The position numbers and the translations under genes are program-made. Source: Nitrospinota bacterium (GTDB lineage: Bacteria; Nitrospinota; Nitrospinia; Nitrospinales; VA-1). Taken from it: DNA of 64,000 bases. Shown piece after piece: positions 8,721-17,298 of the stretch. Every line of letters starts with the position of its first letter. Positions within the stretch are counted from its first letter, which is position 1. Where the stretch lies: assembly GCA_027619975.1 (NCBI GenBank), contig JAQCGX010000011.1:1-64000 (forward strand), read 5' to 3'. Below the pieces are notes generated by a model. That model was not told where the DNA came from. It did no database searches and saw nothing but the letters and a program-made list of their open reading frames with translations.

Positions 8721-11462
8721 TTAAATTTGCCAACCTTTGACGGTGGCAAGTTTCAAAAACGCAGGAACAATGGTGACGGATGCCAGCAGGCAACTCCCCA
8801 CCCCCAGTGTCAATACCAGCCCCAAACTGAATATGCCCTGATGATCGGCAACCATCATACTTCCAAAACCCACCATGGTGGTTAGAGAAGTGAGAACGAC
8901 TGCCATCCCTGTACTTTTTGAAAGGACGGTGATGGTTTTGTCCGTTTCTTCACGATAACGATGGATGATGTGAATTCCGTCGACCACCCCGATGCCGAGG
9001 ATGAGGGGAAGAATGACCAGGTTGGCCAAATTGAACTGAACATCAAGAAGGTCCATGATGCCGATGGTCCAAAGAGATCCTACAATCACCGGAAGAAAGA
9101 TAAACACAGCGGTTTTCAGTTTTTTAAACGTCAGCAAAACAAAAATCAGGATCGCCGTCATGGCATAGATACCACCATTAATATATCCTTCTTTCATCAA
9201 TCGGCTCGACTCAAACATGTGCACCGCATTCCCAACCACATTGGGGTCCACTTGCCTCAATTGACTCAAAAACTGTTCTCTCTGAGTAAGATCCCATATA
9301 TCCACAGCGGGAAAAATTGAAATCAGGAATCGACCCTTGTTGCTGATGAATCGTTCTCTCATCTCCTTCGGAAGCTTGTCTATTACGACGGGTGAGGGAT
9401 TGGCGTTTTTGCTAAGATCGGTGATCTTACTTCTATAGTCGACGAATAACTTTTTAGAGAAATTCCCAAGCCTTTCCTGAGCCACTTTTGGCTCGGCGCT
9501 TGAAAGTTCATCCATAAACCGACGCACCCAGAGACCTGCTTCTTCAACCGCGCCGGTGGGTTTCTCATCTTCTTTACTGCGTATTTTAAATTGGATTTTC
9601 TTTATCGTCCGGGTGAGGGATTTCAGAAAAAACGGGGTATCGGCCTCTTCCACTTTAAGATTAGCGAGAAGAGGGGAAACGCCCTTAATAAACTCTATTT
9701 TTTCCGGTTGGTTTTTTGGAATCAGGGAAAGGATGCTTTCCACTTCTCCAACGGTGGACAGGTTCTTGACCGCTTCAAGTTTCCTTTGCGCCTCCTCCTG
9801 GGTATCGGCGATCATAGCCGCAGACCAGGCGGAACGCTTCGCATTTTCAAGAATTTTCATCTCATATTGAACCGCTTCCGTATTCTTTGCCTGAAGCTTG
9901 AGGAGATTGTAATCAAACTTCAAGCCGGGGAGAGCCAGAGCGGATATTCCCACCAAAACCAGGCAAACAATAATAATCGCATAATAATGAGAGTATAAAT
10001 TTTCAATCCATTGCTTCTTTTCTACGGAACCGCCTACATGGTTGTAATCTGTTTTGCGCCACTTTTCTTCTACGGCGAGCAACGCCGGGAGCAAAAGAAT
10101 CATGGCGAGCATGCAAAATAAAATTCCCCAGGCGGCAATCCATCCCAATTCGGAAATTCCAATAAAGTCTGTCAAAGTCATGGCGCCAAAAGCCATGGCG
10201 GTGGTAATGGCCCCTGCAAAATTACCTCGGCCCGTCCCTTGCAGGGTTTTTTGAAAAGAAGAAAGAACGTCTCTGCCCGATTGCCGCTCCTCCTTGTAAC
10301 GTTCTAGAATATGGATACCGAAGTCGATTCCCAATCCGATCAGAATGGTCGTGAATACCACAGAGAGGATATTCAAGTGTCCTACTGTCAGCGTGGTAAA
10401 CCCCATCGACCAGCAAATGGCAATCACCAGGCAGAAAACGGCCATCAAGGGTTTAACGACGCCCCGAAACACCAGGATAAACAGAAGGGAAACTCCTGCC
10501 AGAGCGATAAGGGTCGCTTTCTTAACATCGCTCTGGGTCGTTACCATCTCATCGGAGGCAATGACGTCTTCTCCGGTAATGCCCACCCGGATTTCAGGAT
10601 GTTGCTCCAGGGTTTCATCGACCAGCTTCCTGGCAAATTCAATGGATTCCCGGTACCCCGTAAAAACCGTCTCATCCTCTCTGGGAGTCACCAGAATAAA
10701 CATCAAATCATTTTCACCGGAAACCAGATACCCCTCTTTTTCCAGAGAATCTTCCTCGCCGGTAAAAAACGAACCCCAGGGGGACCGATAAGGAGCATCG
10801 TCCTTGAGATGCGCCACCATTTGTTTGAGGAGGGAAGTCAATAAACTGAGGTCGGCAGTGTCATCCTTTTCCTCATCTCCGGTTCCGATAAAATCGGACA
10901 TCAGGGACTCCACCATCCCGGAACTTATTTCCGAGTTGATGCTTCTAAGGAGCTGGTTCAATCCGGGGGATGCATTCACAGCATCCAGGAACTGCTGATG
11001 CTCCTTGATTTTTTGCACCAGATCGACAAGGTCTTTTTGGTCCAGGAAAAGAAGGGCTTTGTCTGTGAAGTAAGTGGTATCGATTTTATAGAAAACGTCG
11101 GAAAAAACGGCAGGATGGGATTTGAACTTGTGCGCCAACGCTTCGATAAAGTTTTTTTTCTGCTCCGGGTCCTCCCCCTCGACCACCACGATCATCCCAT
11201 CGAAGTCCTCGAACTCACTTCGAAATATTTCATGACGCTTGACATACGGAAGGTCTTTGGCAACAAGATCTCCTCTGCCCGTTTTAAATGTAAGGAACTC
11301 CGCAGTCACCCAAACGGAAAGGACGGCTACAATCAGGGAAACTGCAATGACAGAAATAGAGTGGGAATAAGCGAAGTTTTCTATACGGGAAAAAACCCGG
11401 TCCAGAATATTTTTTGCATCGAGGGAATTCTTGCTATTTTTCCCATCCTTCTGCGACATCAT
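8721..11462 (-). CDS. RND superfamily exporter, MMPL/HpnN-like
   Basis: 913-residue inner membrane transporter of the RND superfamily. It shows the two-fold plan: one membrane helix near residue 38-55, a large periplasmic loop, a bundle of helices around 300-460 with GLGIDFGIHILERYKEE, a second helix and loop from about 490, and a second bundle from about 735 with LGIGVVDGIHIIHRYREE. The Asp in each of these helix motifs is the proton-relay type residue of the family. Paired motifs of this kind are found in hopanoid (HpnN) and lipid exporters, so a lipid substrate is plausible, but it cannot be proven here. It is followed on the same strand by the pentapeptide gene; a 200-bp gap separates them. 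Confidence 0.85.
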   Translation of the reverse strand: MMSQKDGKNSKNSLDAKNILDRVFSRIENFAYSHSISVIAVSLIVAVLSVWVTAEFLTFKTGRGDLVAKDLPYVKRHEIFRSEFEDFDGMIVVVEGEDPEQKKNFIEALAHKFKSHPAVFSDVFYKIDTTYFTDKALLFLDQKDLVDLVQKIKEHQQFLDAVNASPGLNQLLRSINSEISSGMVESLMSDFIGTGDEEKDDTADLSLLTSLLKQMVAHLKDDAPYRSPWGSFFTGEEDSLEKEGYLVSGENDLMFILVTPREDETVFTGYRESIEFARKLVDETLEQHPEIRVGITGEDVIASDEMVTTQSDVKKATLIALAGVSLLFILVFRGVVKPLMAVFCLVIAICWSMGFTTLTVGHLNILSVVFTTILIGLGIDFGIHILERYKEERQSGRDVLSSFQKTLQGTGRGNFAGAITTAMAFGAMTLTDFIGISELGWIAAWGILFCMLAMILLLPALLAVEEKWRKTDYNHVGGSVEKKQWIENLYSHYYAIIIVCLVLVGISALALPGLKFDYNLLKLQAKNTEAVQYEMKILENAKRSAWSAAMIADTQEEAQRKLEAVKNLSTVGEVESILSLIPKNQPEKIEFIKGVSPLLANLKVEEADTPFFLKSLTRTIKKIQFKIRSKEDEKPTGAVEEAGLWVRRFMDELSSAEPKVAQERLGNFSKKLFVDYRSKITDLSKNANPSPVVIDKLPKEMRERFISNKGRFLISIFPAVDIWDLTQREQFLSQLRQVDPNVVGNAVHMFESSRLMKEGYINGGIYAMTAILIFVLLTFKKLKTAVFIFLPVIVGSLWTIGIMDLLDVQFNLANLVILPLILGIGVVDGIHIIHRYREETDKTITVLSKSTGMAVVLTSLTTMVGFGSMMVADHQGIFSLGLVLTLGVGSCLLASVTIVPAFLKLATVKGWQI

Positions 11463-11714
11463 GGAAAAATCCTGGTTGAATGAGGAAAAAAGTTGGACAC
11501 CTCAGGATTTCACCATGCCGAAATTTTACAATCAGACATGTTGATTCCTAATCTTCGCCGTACAGGCTACACCGGTTTCCAGAAAATCGTAAATTAAGTT
11601 CAACATGGAAAGAAACGGAAAATTGACGAGCGAGGCCGGGAATTCTGCAAGAATCCGTTTAACTACAGGAAGAAAATCAATCCCCAGGGACCGCCGGGCA
11701 AAATTTATCTTGCG

Positions 11715-12326
11715 TTAAAACTGGAGGCCTAAAGTAATAACATGTGCATTCAAACCTATATTGGGGACTTTAGTATTTGCATTGGAAATATGTAACATGC
11801 GGTAATTCAAGGAATAGGACCATTTATCCAAAAAATACTCCAGCCCCAATCCCCCCTGCAAAAGGAATTGAAATTCGCCTCCCAACTCGCGATTTGCAGG
11901 TTCATCCCAGTCTGTCCAGGCGACTCCAGCCCCAATCAAAGCAGTGGGAGCCCACCGTCTCTTGGAATCCAGGAATTTATATTGAAACAGAAGGGGGGAG
12001 ACTCCCAGTAAATTTTCTCCATCATGATTCAAAGTGTGGGCCACCCCGGCTTCCAAATGCCAGTTCCAGGCACCCTGATACCATGAGTTTCCCATCAAGC
12101 CAGTGAGATTATATTGGTAATTAGGGAGAAAAAACAGGGCGGTGATATCTGTCCGGTCGCGCCCCCCCGGAATATTTTCCGTAACACCCAACCCAGCTTG
12201 AATTCCGAAAGAGTCGGAGCCTTTTTTAAATTGATCCGTAAAATGGGTGTCTTCAGCGGTCACGGGGGTTGCAATCACAGCCATCAGCAAAACTATCCCA
12301 AAAAAACTATTCGTCAGTTTCTTCAT
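11715..12326 (-). CDS. Lipid A 3-O-deacylase-like outer membrane protein (PagL family)
   Basis: About 203 residues beginning with a signal peptide (MKKLTNSFFGIVLLMAVIA, cleavage near TPVTA). The rest is an amphipathic beta-barrel pattern ending in phenylalanine, as outer membrane proteins do. Near the C terminus YRMLHISNANT matches the PagL signature HxSN, giving the catalytic His and Ser, followed by the usual N-x-G segment (PNIGLNAHVITLGLQF). PagL removes a 3-linked acyl chain from lipid A in the outer membrane. The start at 12326 is chosen because it opens the signal peptide; the longer frame adds a hydrophobic piece unlikely to be real. Confidence 0.75.
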   Translation of the reverse strand: MKKLTNSFFGIVLLMAVIATPVTAEDTHFTDQFKKGSDSFGIQAGLGVTENIPGGRDRTDITALFFLPNYQYNLTGLMGNSWYQGAWNWHLEAGVAHTLNHDGENLLGVSPLLFQYKFLDSKRRWAPTALIGAGVAWTDWDEPANRELGGEFQFLLQGGLGLEYFLDKWSYSLNYRMLHISNANTKVPNIGLNAHVITLGLQF

Positions 12327-12441
12327 CGCTCTCTGAATATTGAATATTAGAATTAAAAATAGGCCAAAGAAGAGTATCCGTCCACGAATATTGGACCTGA
12401 ATTTTACCACAGAAATTATTGATTTCCAGAAGTTTATTAGT

Positions 12442-12470
12442 TTGCCAACAATTTTTCAGGGTGTTATAAT
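12442..12470 (+). promoter_or_regulatory. Sigma70-type promoter of tatA
   Basis: TTGCCA at 12442-12447 and a perfect TATAAT at 12465-12470 with a 17-bp spacer. Transcription would start near 12477, giving a leader of about 36 bases before tatA. Confidence 0.65.
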
Positions 12471-12512
12471 CGCAAAATTATTTAACAAAATTTAACAAAA
12501 GGGCTTTTTCTC

Positions 12513-12791
12513 ATGATGGGTATCGGTTTTCCAGAGTTGATGATTATTTTGGTCATTATTATGATTATTTTTGGCGCTGGGAAACTTCCCGAAATCGGCA
12601 GCGCCTTTGGAAACAGTATCAGAAATTTTAAAAAATCGATGAAAGAGGCGGATGAGATAAAAGACGATATGGATGTCAATAAAGCTCTTAATGAAAATGC
12701 TCCCGCCAAGGCAGAAATTGAAGGGAAAAACGAGAATTCGGAATCCTCGAAAGAAGAAGTCCCTGCAACTGAAGAGCCACAGACAAAATAA
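12513..12791 (+). CDS. tatA: Sec-independent translocase subunit TatA/TatE
   Basis: 92-residue Tat component: a short N-terminal membrane helix ([19 protein letters not shown]), the FGxxKLPE hinge ([10 protein letters not shown], residues 20-29), an amphipathic helix with [14 protein letters not shown], then a charged acidic tail. TatA forms the pore ring that lets folded proteins with twin-arginine signals cross the inner membrane. The length and the Pro-containing hinge fit TatA or TatE rather than TatB. It has its own promoter and no tat partners nearby. Confidence 0.92.
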   Translation: MMGIGFPELMIILVIIMIIFGAGKLPEIGSAFGNSIRNFKKSMKEADEIKDDMDVNKALNENAPAKAEIEGKNENSESSKEEVPATEEPQTK

Positions 12792-12820
12792 CACCCTCCT
12801 TTTTTTCTTCAGGGAGGGTG
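12792..12820 (+). terminator. Hairpin after tatA
   Basis: CACCCTCC at 12792-12799 pairs with GGAGGGTG at 12813-12820 around a T-rich loop, directly after the tatA stop. There is no T run after the stem on the + strand, so it may work as a weak or factor-aided terminator, or protect the mRNA end. Confidence 0.45.
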
Positions 12821-13022
12821 ATACCATCGTATAGCAATCCCTGAGAAGGGTCCTCAAAGCCTTTTTTACAACAAAGTCCGCAATTCGTTGCATCGCTTTC
12901 AATCCTGAAGCATCTATATACTAAGGGAAAGCGAGGTTTCTGGAACTCCAGGAGAACCCTGTTTTAAGGTAAGAATGGGAAACCAGCAAAAAGCTGCCCC
13001 TTAATTGGTAAAATACTGGAAT

Positions 13023-13652
13023 ATGTCATTCACTCAAAACAAGGAAACTAAAGAAGCTGAAGAAGCTCTTGTCAGAGAATTTCAAGCGGGGAATCTCGAC
13101 GCGTACGATAAGATAGCGGAGATATACCAGAAGAAAATCTACGCTCTCAGTTTCAATCTGATGCGCAACACGATGGACGCGCAGGATGTGACTCAGGAGG
13201 TTTTACTGACCCTCTTTAGAAAAGTGAATACGTTTAAGGGGAATTCCGCGTTCTCCAGCTGGGTGTACCGCATTACCCTGAATGCCACCTACATGAAAAT
13301 GCGGAGCAAAAAAAAGGAACCCAATGTTTCATTGGAAGATTTGCTCCCTTCATACAATTCGTCAGGCTATCAGCATGAGAAAATTACAGATTGGTCTGAA
13401 AATGCTGAATCCCTATTGTTTGCGAATGAAACCAGGGAAGTCATACAAAAAGCCGTAGACCAGTTGCCGGAAAAAGAGAAAGTCGTCTTTATGCTTCGCG
13501 ATGGGGAAGGCTTATCGACTGAAAAAGTCAGCGAGATCCTGGATCTTACAATTCCTGCCGTAAAATCCAGGTTGCACCGAGCAAGATTATTTTTAAGAAA
13601 AAAACTTTCTCCTTATTGTGAAGAATATCACTCCCAGAGAGAAGAAAAATGA
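13023..13652 (+). CDS. ECF-family RNA polymerase sigma factor (RpoE-like)
   Basis: 209-residue sigma factor. Region 2 (about 25-95) shows YQKKIYALSFNLMRNTMDAQDVTQEVLLTLFRKVNTFKGNSAFSSWVYRI in recognisable pieces, including the DAQDVTQEV element. Region 4 (about 145-200) has QLPEKEKVVFMLRDGEGLSTEKVSEIL and the helix-turn-helix SRLHRAR. These proteins direct transcription of a stress regulon and are held by an anti-sigma factor. The next gene, overlapping by ATGA, is a zinc-finger anti-sigma candidate, so the pair is translationally coupled. Start placed at the ATG at 13023; a frame extension of six codons is possible. Confidence 0.9.
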   Translation: MSFTQNKETKEAEEALVREFQAGNLDAYDKIAEIYQKKIYALSFNLMRNTMDAQDVTQEVLLTLFRKVNTFKGNSAFSSWVYRITLNATYMKMRSKKKEPNVSLEDLLPSYNSSGYQHEKITDWSENAESLLFANETREVIQKAVDQLPEKEKVVFMLRDGEGLSTEKVSEILDLTIPAVKSRLHRARLFLRKKLSPYCEEYHSQREEK

Positions 13653-13891
13653 TTTGCTGTAAAGAATGCCTGGAATTATTATCCGATTATCTGGATGGAG
13701 AGCTGGACCCACAAACAAGTTCTTCCCTGAATGAGCACTTTCAAGATTGCCCTCCATGCGTCGCTTTTTTAAACACATTTAAAACCTCAACGAACCTGTG
13801 CAGGGAAACAATCCGTCAGGTTGATCTTCCAGAAGTGGTACAGATCAAGTTGAAAGAATTTCTTGCCAAAAATACCCGGAAAAAAGATTAA
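13649..13891 (+). CDS. Soluble zinc-finger anti-sigma factor
   Basis: 80-residue protein with the zinc-binding anti-sigma pattern: early CCKECLELLSDYLDGELD (residues 3-20) followed by HFQDCPPC, the H-X3-C-X2-C ligand set (about residues 29-36). This is the domain that wraps the ECF sigma factor. There is no membrane segment and no sensory domain, unlike RseA-type partners, so it would act in the cytoplasm, possibly sensing redox state through the zinc thiolates. Its ATG overlaps the stop of the sigma gene. Confidence 0.85.
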   Translation: MICCKECLELLSDYLDGELDPQTSSSLNEHFQDCPPCVAFLNTFKTSTNLCRETIRQVDLPEVVQIKLKEFLAKNTRKKD

Positions 13892-13962
13892 TCCTCTCTC
13901 CTTCCGTGTGGTGTTATTCTCTGAAAACATTAGGGGTTCTCGATGGTTTCGGAATACAGCCG

Positions 13963-13989
13963 TTGACAAAGTTATTGATTAACTATAGT
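13963..13989 (+). promoter_or_regulatory. Possible promoter before the bifunctional nuclease gene
   Basis: A perfect TTGACA at 13963-13968 and TATAGT at 13984-13989; the 15-bp spacer is shorter than ideal. The leader to the ATG at 14099 would be about 100 bases. Confidence 0.4.
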
Positions 13990-14098
13990 CTGGATCAGGT
14001 GTTATTTAGCAATAAACGGCTCTTATCCTTTGCTCAAAGGGAGTCAGTAAATCCCGGCTTTGCCCATTATTTTTTAGCATTTAAAAAGGTTCCCCCTC

Positions 14099-14587
14099 AT
14101 GGTTGAAATGAAGGTTGAAGGATTGACTTTGGATCCTCTTACCAATATGCCTATCATCATTTTAAAAGATGCCTCGGGAACCAAAGCGTTGCCGATTTGG
14201 GTGGGATATTTTGAAGCCAACGCCATTGCCCTCGAAATTGAGAAAATAACCACCCCCCGGCCCATGACTCATGACCTTTTGAGAAATCTCATTGATACCA
14301 TGAATGCCAAGATCAATCATATCCTCGTCTCGGAATTAAAGGACAATACCTTTTACGCGATCATCTCTCTTGCATTTGATGGCAACACCGTGTCCATCGA
14401 CTCCAGGCCCAGTGATGCCATTGCTTTGGCTCTTAGAACCAAATCGCCGATTTACGTTGAAGAGCAGGTGATTGAGGCCGCCAAAAGTCTGGACCTTCCG
14501 AATACTGAAATCACCAAAGTAGACGAAAAAAAGCAATGGAAAGACTGGTTGCAAAATATCAAGCCTCAAGACTTCGGCAAGGAATAA
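14099..14587 (+). CDS. Bifunctional nuclease family protein (DUF151)
   Basis: 162-residue member of the bifunctional nuclease (BFN, DUF151) family. Typical pieces are present: LPIWVGYFEANAIALEI near 35-51, RPMTHDLL near 57-64 and the strongly conserved SRPSDAIALALR near 100-111. Plant and Thermotoga members cleave DNA and RNA in test tubes; the bacterial role is not settled. No signal peptide. The gene stands 160 bp before nadK and may be read with it. Confidence 0.88.
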   Translation: MVEMKVEGLTLDPLTNMPIIILKDASGTKALPIWVGYFEANAIALEIEKITTPRPMTHDLLRNLIDTMNAKINHILVSELKDNTFYAIISLAFDGNTVSIDSRPSDAIALALRTKSPIYVEEQVIEAAKSLDLPNTEITKVDEKKQWKDWLQNIKPQDFGKE

Positions 14588-14749
14588 AATCTTGAGTTGC
14601 CAAACTTTTTGTTCCCCACTTTAAAATATTCTCTATACTTATCCTTGAAGTTTTTAAGGACACGATGTCTTTGAATTTTTTTAAGACAGAACTGGCCCTG
14701 TTAAATATTCCACCCACTCATTCCTGAAATATTACCATCGGGCTAACCT

Positions 14750-15622
14750 GTGAAAAAAATAGGCGTCTTCTGCAAACAGAAAGTTCCCGTAGGCCGGGAA
14801 GTCCTGACCGAACTGACCCAATGGCTGAACAAAAAAGGTCGCGAGGTGCTCCTCGATAAGGACACCGCCAGCATCATGGGGCAAGTTTCGTCCTATGAAA
14901 GAAATGATATTCCTGCCCACGCGGATCTTATTATTGTGCTCGGCGGCGATGGAACGTTATTGAGTGTCGCCCGAATCGCCCACCCATTTGACGTTCCGAT
15001 TCTGGCCGTCAACCTCGGTAGCCTGGGATTTCTTACCGAGATCACGTTGCCGGATCTTTATGAGGTGCTTGAAAATGTTTTAAACGGGCAGTATGAACAT
15101 GAATCGCGCATGCTTCTGAACGCCTCTTTATGGAGAGATGGTGAAAAGGTCAACGACTACCATGTTTTGAATGACGCCGTCATCAACAAAGGGGCTCTGG
15201 CCCGCATTGTCAATCTGGAAGTCCGCGTCAATAACCAATACATGACCTCTTACCGGGCCGATGGTCTCATCGTCGCCACGCCTACAGGCTCGACTGCCTA
15301 CTCCCTGTCAGCCGGCGGCCCCATCATCCATCCCAGCATGAACGCCCTGGTTCTCAGTCCCATCTGCCCATTCACCCTGACCAACCGTTCGATCGTGATT
15401 CCCGATCAATCCCTCATCCAAGTCGAACTTGCCACCGAAAACGAAAAAGTGCGGGTGACGTTGGATGGCCAGGATAGTTGTGATATGGTCCAGGGTGATG
15501 TATTGGAATTAAAAAAGTCCCAGACCACCGTCAAACTGATCCAGGTTCCCGGCAAGAATTATTATCAAATTCTGCGCAAGAAACTGCATTGGGGCAGTAA
15601 CGCGGATAACATCAAATCATAA
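14750..15622 (+). CDS. nadK: NAD kinase
   Basis: 290-residue ATP-dependent NAD kinase that makes NADP. The family motifs are all visible: the GGDGT loop in VLGGDGTLLSVAR (about 64-76), NLGSLGFLTE (about 90-99) and the substrate-binding TPTGSTAYSLSAGGPI (about 180-195). The start is a GTG; the following KKIGVFCKQ is the normal N terminus of the family. Cytoplasmic. The amidase gene follows after 16 bp in the same direction. Confidence 0.96.
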   Translation: MKKIGVFCKQKVPVGREVLTELTQWLNKKGREVLLDKDTASIMGQVSSYERNDIPAHADLIIVLGGDGTLLSVARIAHPFDVPILAVNLGSLGFLTEITLPDLYEVLENVLNGQYEHESRMLLNASLWRDGEKVNDYHVLNDAVINKGALARIVNLEVRVNNQYMTSYRADGLIVATPTGSTAYSLSAGGPIIHPSMNALVLSPICPFTLTNRSIVIPDQSLIQVELATENEKVRVTLDGQDSCDMVQGDVLELKKSQTTVKLIQVPGKNYYQILRKKLHWGSNADNIKS

Positions 15623-15638
15623 TCCTCTCCCTGAATGC

Positions 15639-16586
15639 ATGCCTTTGATGACATCCTCTCCCGGTAACTCCCGAGTCAACAATCAAAGCATCATCGCCTG
15701 CGGTCAAAGCGTGGACATCGGCACACCTGTGGTTCTATGGACGGATAAAAAAGGCTATGTCTGCCCCAACAAACGCGGGCGAGAAAATTGCACCCAGCAC
15801 GACCCGGTTTTGAACGATCAACCCACGCTGGCCGACTCCTTTTATCAAATCAAAGACTCCCCCTCCGCTTATGACGAGCTAAAGGAAACTGTATACCAGT
15901 TTATTCTGCATTACGACGTCTGTTACTGCTCCTGGCAATGCCATCAGCTCATGAAGGACAGTACCTTCAAGGGAAGCCAGTTTTATCTTGATCTGGATGG
16001 AACCATTTATCAGACCTGTGATCTGTACTGGAAAACAAACACCGGACCCGCCGATGACCGAATCGGAAATGAACGGTCCGTACATGTGGAAATGGCTAAC
16101 CTCTCATGGGAAGCTCTGAAACAAGAGTCCGAGCTTTATCAGGTGACCCAGGATCAATACCGGAAGATTAAGAAGGAATGGCAATTCATGCTTCCGACAA
16201 CCTACCGGGAAAAATTACGAACACCAAATTTTAAGGCGGCCCCGGCGCGTGCCCATAAAACACGCGGCTATTTCAGCCGACCTATCAATGGCAGGATGGT
16301 TCGCATGTGGGATTTCACCGAAGAGCAATACCAGGCCCTGATCAAACTGTGCCTGGGCGTCCACCAGTTGCTTCCCAAGGTAAAACTTGCCGTCCCTTAC
16401 GATGACGCAACTCGCAGAGTTCCCTTCGATAGAATTCAAAATTTTTCCAGTTTTTCAGGAATCCTCGGACATTGCCACATACAACAAGGAGGCGCTTCCA
16501 ACCTGAAGACCAAATATGATCCTGGTTCCGCCTTCAATTGGTCGCGATTGCGCAAAGCGTTTTTGCAAGCCTCCCGGAAAGTATGA
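15639..16586 (+). CDS. N-acetylmuramoyl-L-alanine amidase (Amidase_2 type)
   Basis: 315-residue zinc amidase that cuts the bond between muramic acid and the stem peptide of peptidoglycan. The Amidase_2 fold is recognised by FILHYDVCYCSWQCH (first zinc His), VHVEMAN (conserved E-x-N strand) and the closing GHCHIQQ followed by KYDPGSAFNW, which matches the family H...K-x-DPG-x-F-x-W end with the second zinc His and the Asp. No signal peptide is visible, so it is either exported by another route, acts in recycling, or the start is misplaced. Probably transcribed with nadK. Confidence 0.82.
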   Translation: MPLMTSSPGNSRVNNQSIIACGQSVDIGTPVVLWTDKKGYVCPNKRGRENCTQHDPVLNDQPTLADSFYQIKDSPSAYDELKETVYQFILHYDVCYCSWQCHQLMKDSTFKGSQFYLDLDGTIYQTCDLYWKTNTGPADDRIGNERSVHVEMANLSWEALKQESELYQVTQDQYRKIKKEWQFMLPTTYREKLRTPNFKAAPARAHKTRGYFSRPINGRMVRMWDFTEEQYQALIKLCLGVHQLLPKVKLAVPYDDATRRVPFDRIQNFSSFSGILGHCHIQQGGASNLKTKYDPGSAFNWSRLRKAFLQASRKV

Positions 16587-16711
16587 AGAGTTTAAAAACC
16601 ACTTCCTGTTCATCAATTTCGTTCTCCCCGTCCCCATTCACAAAAAGTTGTTGACCTCACTCCCTGTTTGGGGATAGCCTGAATACATCGATTCATATAA
16701 ATAATAAAATT

Positions 16712-16755
16712 ATGAGCCCTATTAAAAATAATTTAAAAACCATAACTTTTTTTTG
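16712..16755 (+). other. Broken signal peptide start in a T8 tract
   Basis: An ATG at 16712 opens a frame (MSPIKNNLKTIT...) that meets eight consecutive T (16747-16754) and ends 12 codons later. With nine T it would read straight into the following SH3 gene and form a complete signal peptide ending at TDVTA. This is either a sequencing or assembly error in the homopolymer, a real frameshift, or a slippage or phase-variation site. Confidence 0.6.
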
Positions 16756-17247
16756 CTCCATCTCCTGATTTTTCTTTTGGTTGGGCTGGGGTTCGTGACT
16801 GATGTCACCGCACAAACTTTATACGTTAAAAAATCAGGGACGAATCTCCAGGCCTCTGATTCGGCCAAGTCGAAAGTGATCGCAACCCTGAGCCAGGGAA
16901 CTTCGGTTCAGGTGATCAAAAAAGACAGTAAATTTTATCAGGTATCCGCCGGTGGGCAAACGGGCTGGATTTTCAAGTTCAAATTAACCGACAAGGCCCC
17001 CGAAAAATCAGGCGGCGATGCCGGTTTATTGGGCGCATTGGGAGGAAGACAGAAAATAGCGGCCAATGAAGCCTCCTCTGGGTCGAGCATCCGTGGACTG
17101 AGCCCCATTGCTGAAAGGCACGCGAAAAATAAGGGCATCGCGGAAGCAGATATTCAGGCCGTAAAACAAATGGAAGCATTCCATGTCGATCCCAAAGCAA
17201 TGGAAGCTTTTCTTAAAGAAGGGAAGTTGGGAGAATACGGGCAATAA
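16753..17247 (+). CDS. Secreted bacterial SH3-domain protein
   Basis: The in-frame part begins at a TTG and has 164 residues: a hydrophobic segment (LLIFLLVGLGFVTDVTA) that looks like the back half of a signal peptide, then an SH3b-like domain (about 22-80: LYVKKSGTNLQASDSAKSKVIATLSQGTSVQVIKK in pieces, ending GWIFKFKL), then a helical tail with conserved-looking PIAERHAKNKGI. SH3b domains bind cell wall peptides or proteins. No good ribosome site lies before the TTG, which supports a start at 16712 joined through the T8 tract. It is followed after 51 bp by the M48 protease gene. Confidence 0.7.
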   Translation: MLHLLIFLLVGLGFVTDVTAQTLYVKKSGTNLQASDSAKSKVIATLSQGTSVQVIKKDSKFYQVSAGGQTGWIFKFKLTDKAPEKSGGDAGLLGALGGRQKIAANEASSGSSIRGLSPIAERHAKNKGIAEADIQAVKQMEAFHVDPKAMEAFLKEGKLGEYGQ

Positions 17248-17298
17248 AGTTCAAACTGTCTTCACTTCCTCTACTAAATAATTTCGGTGAAATTTGAA

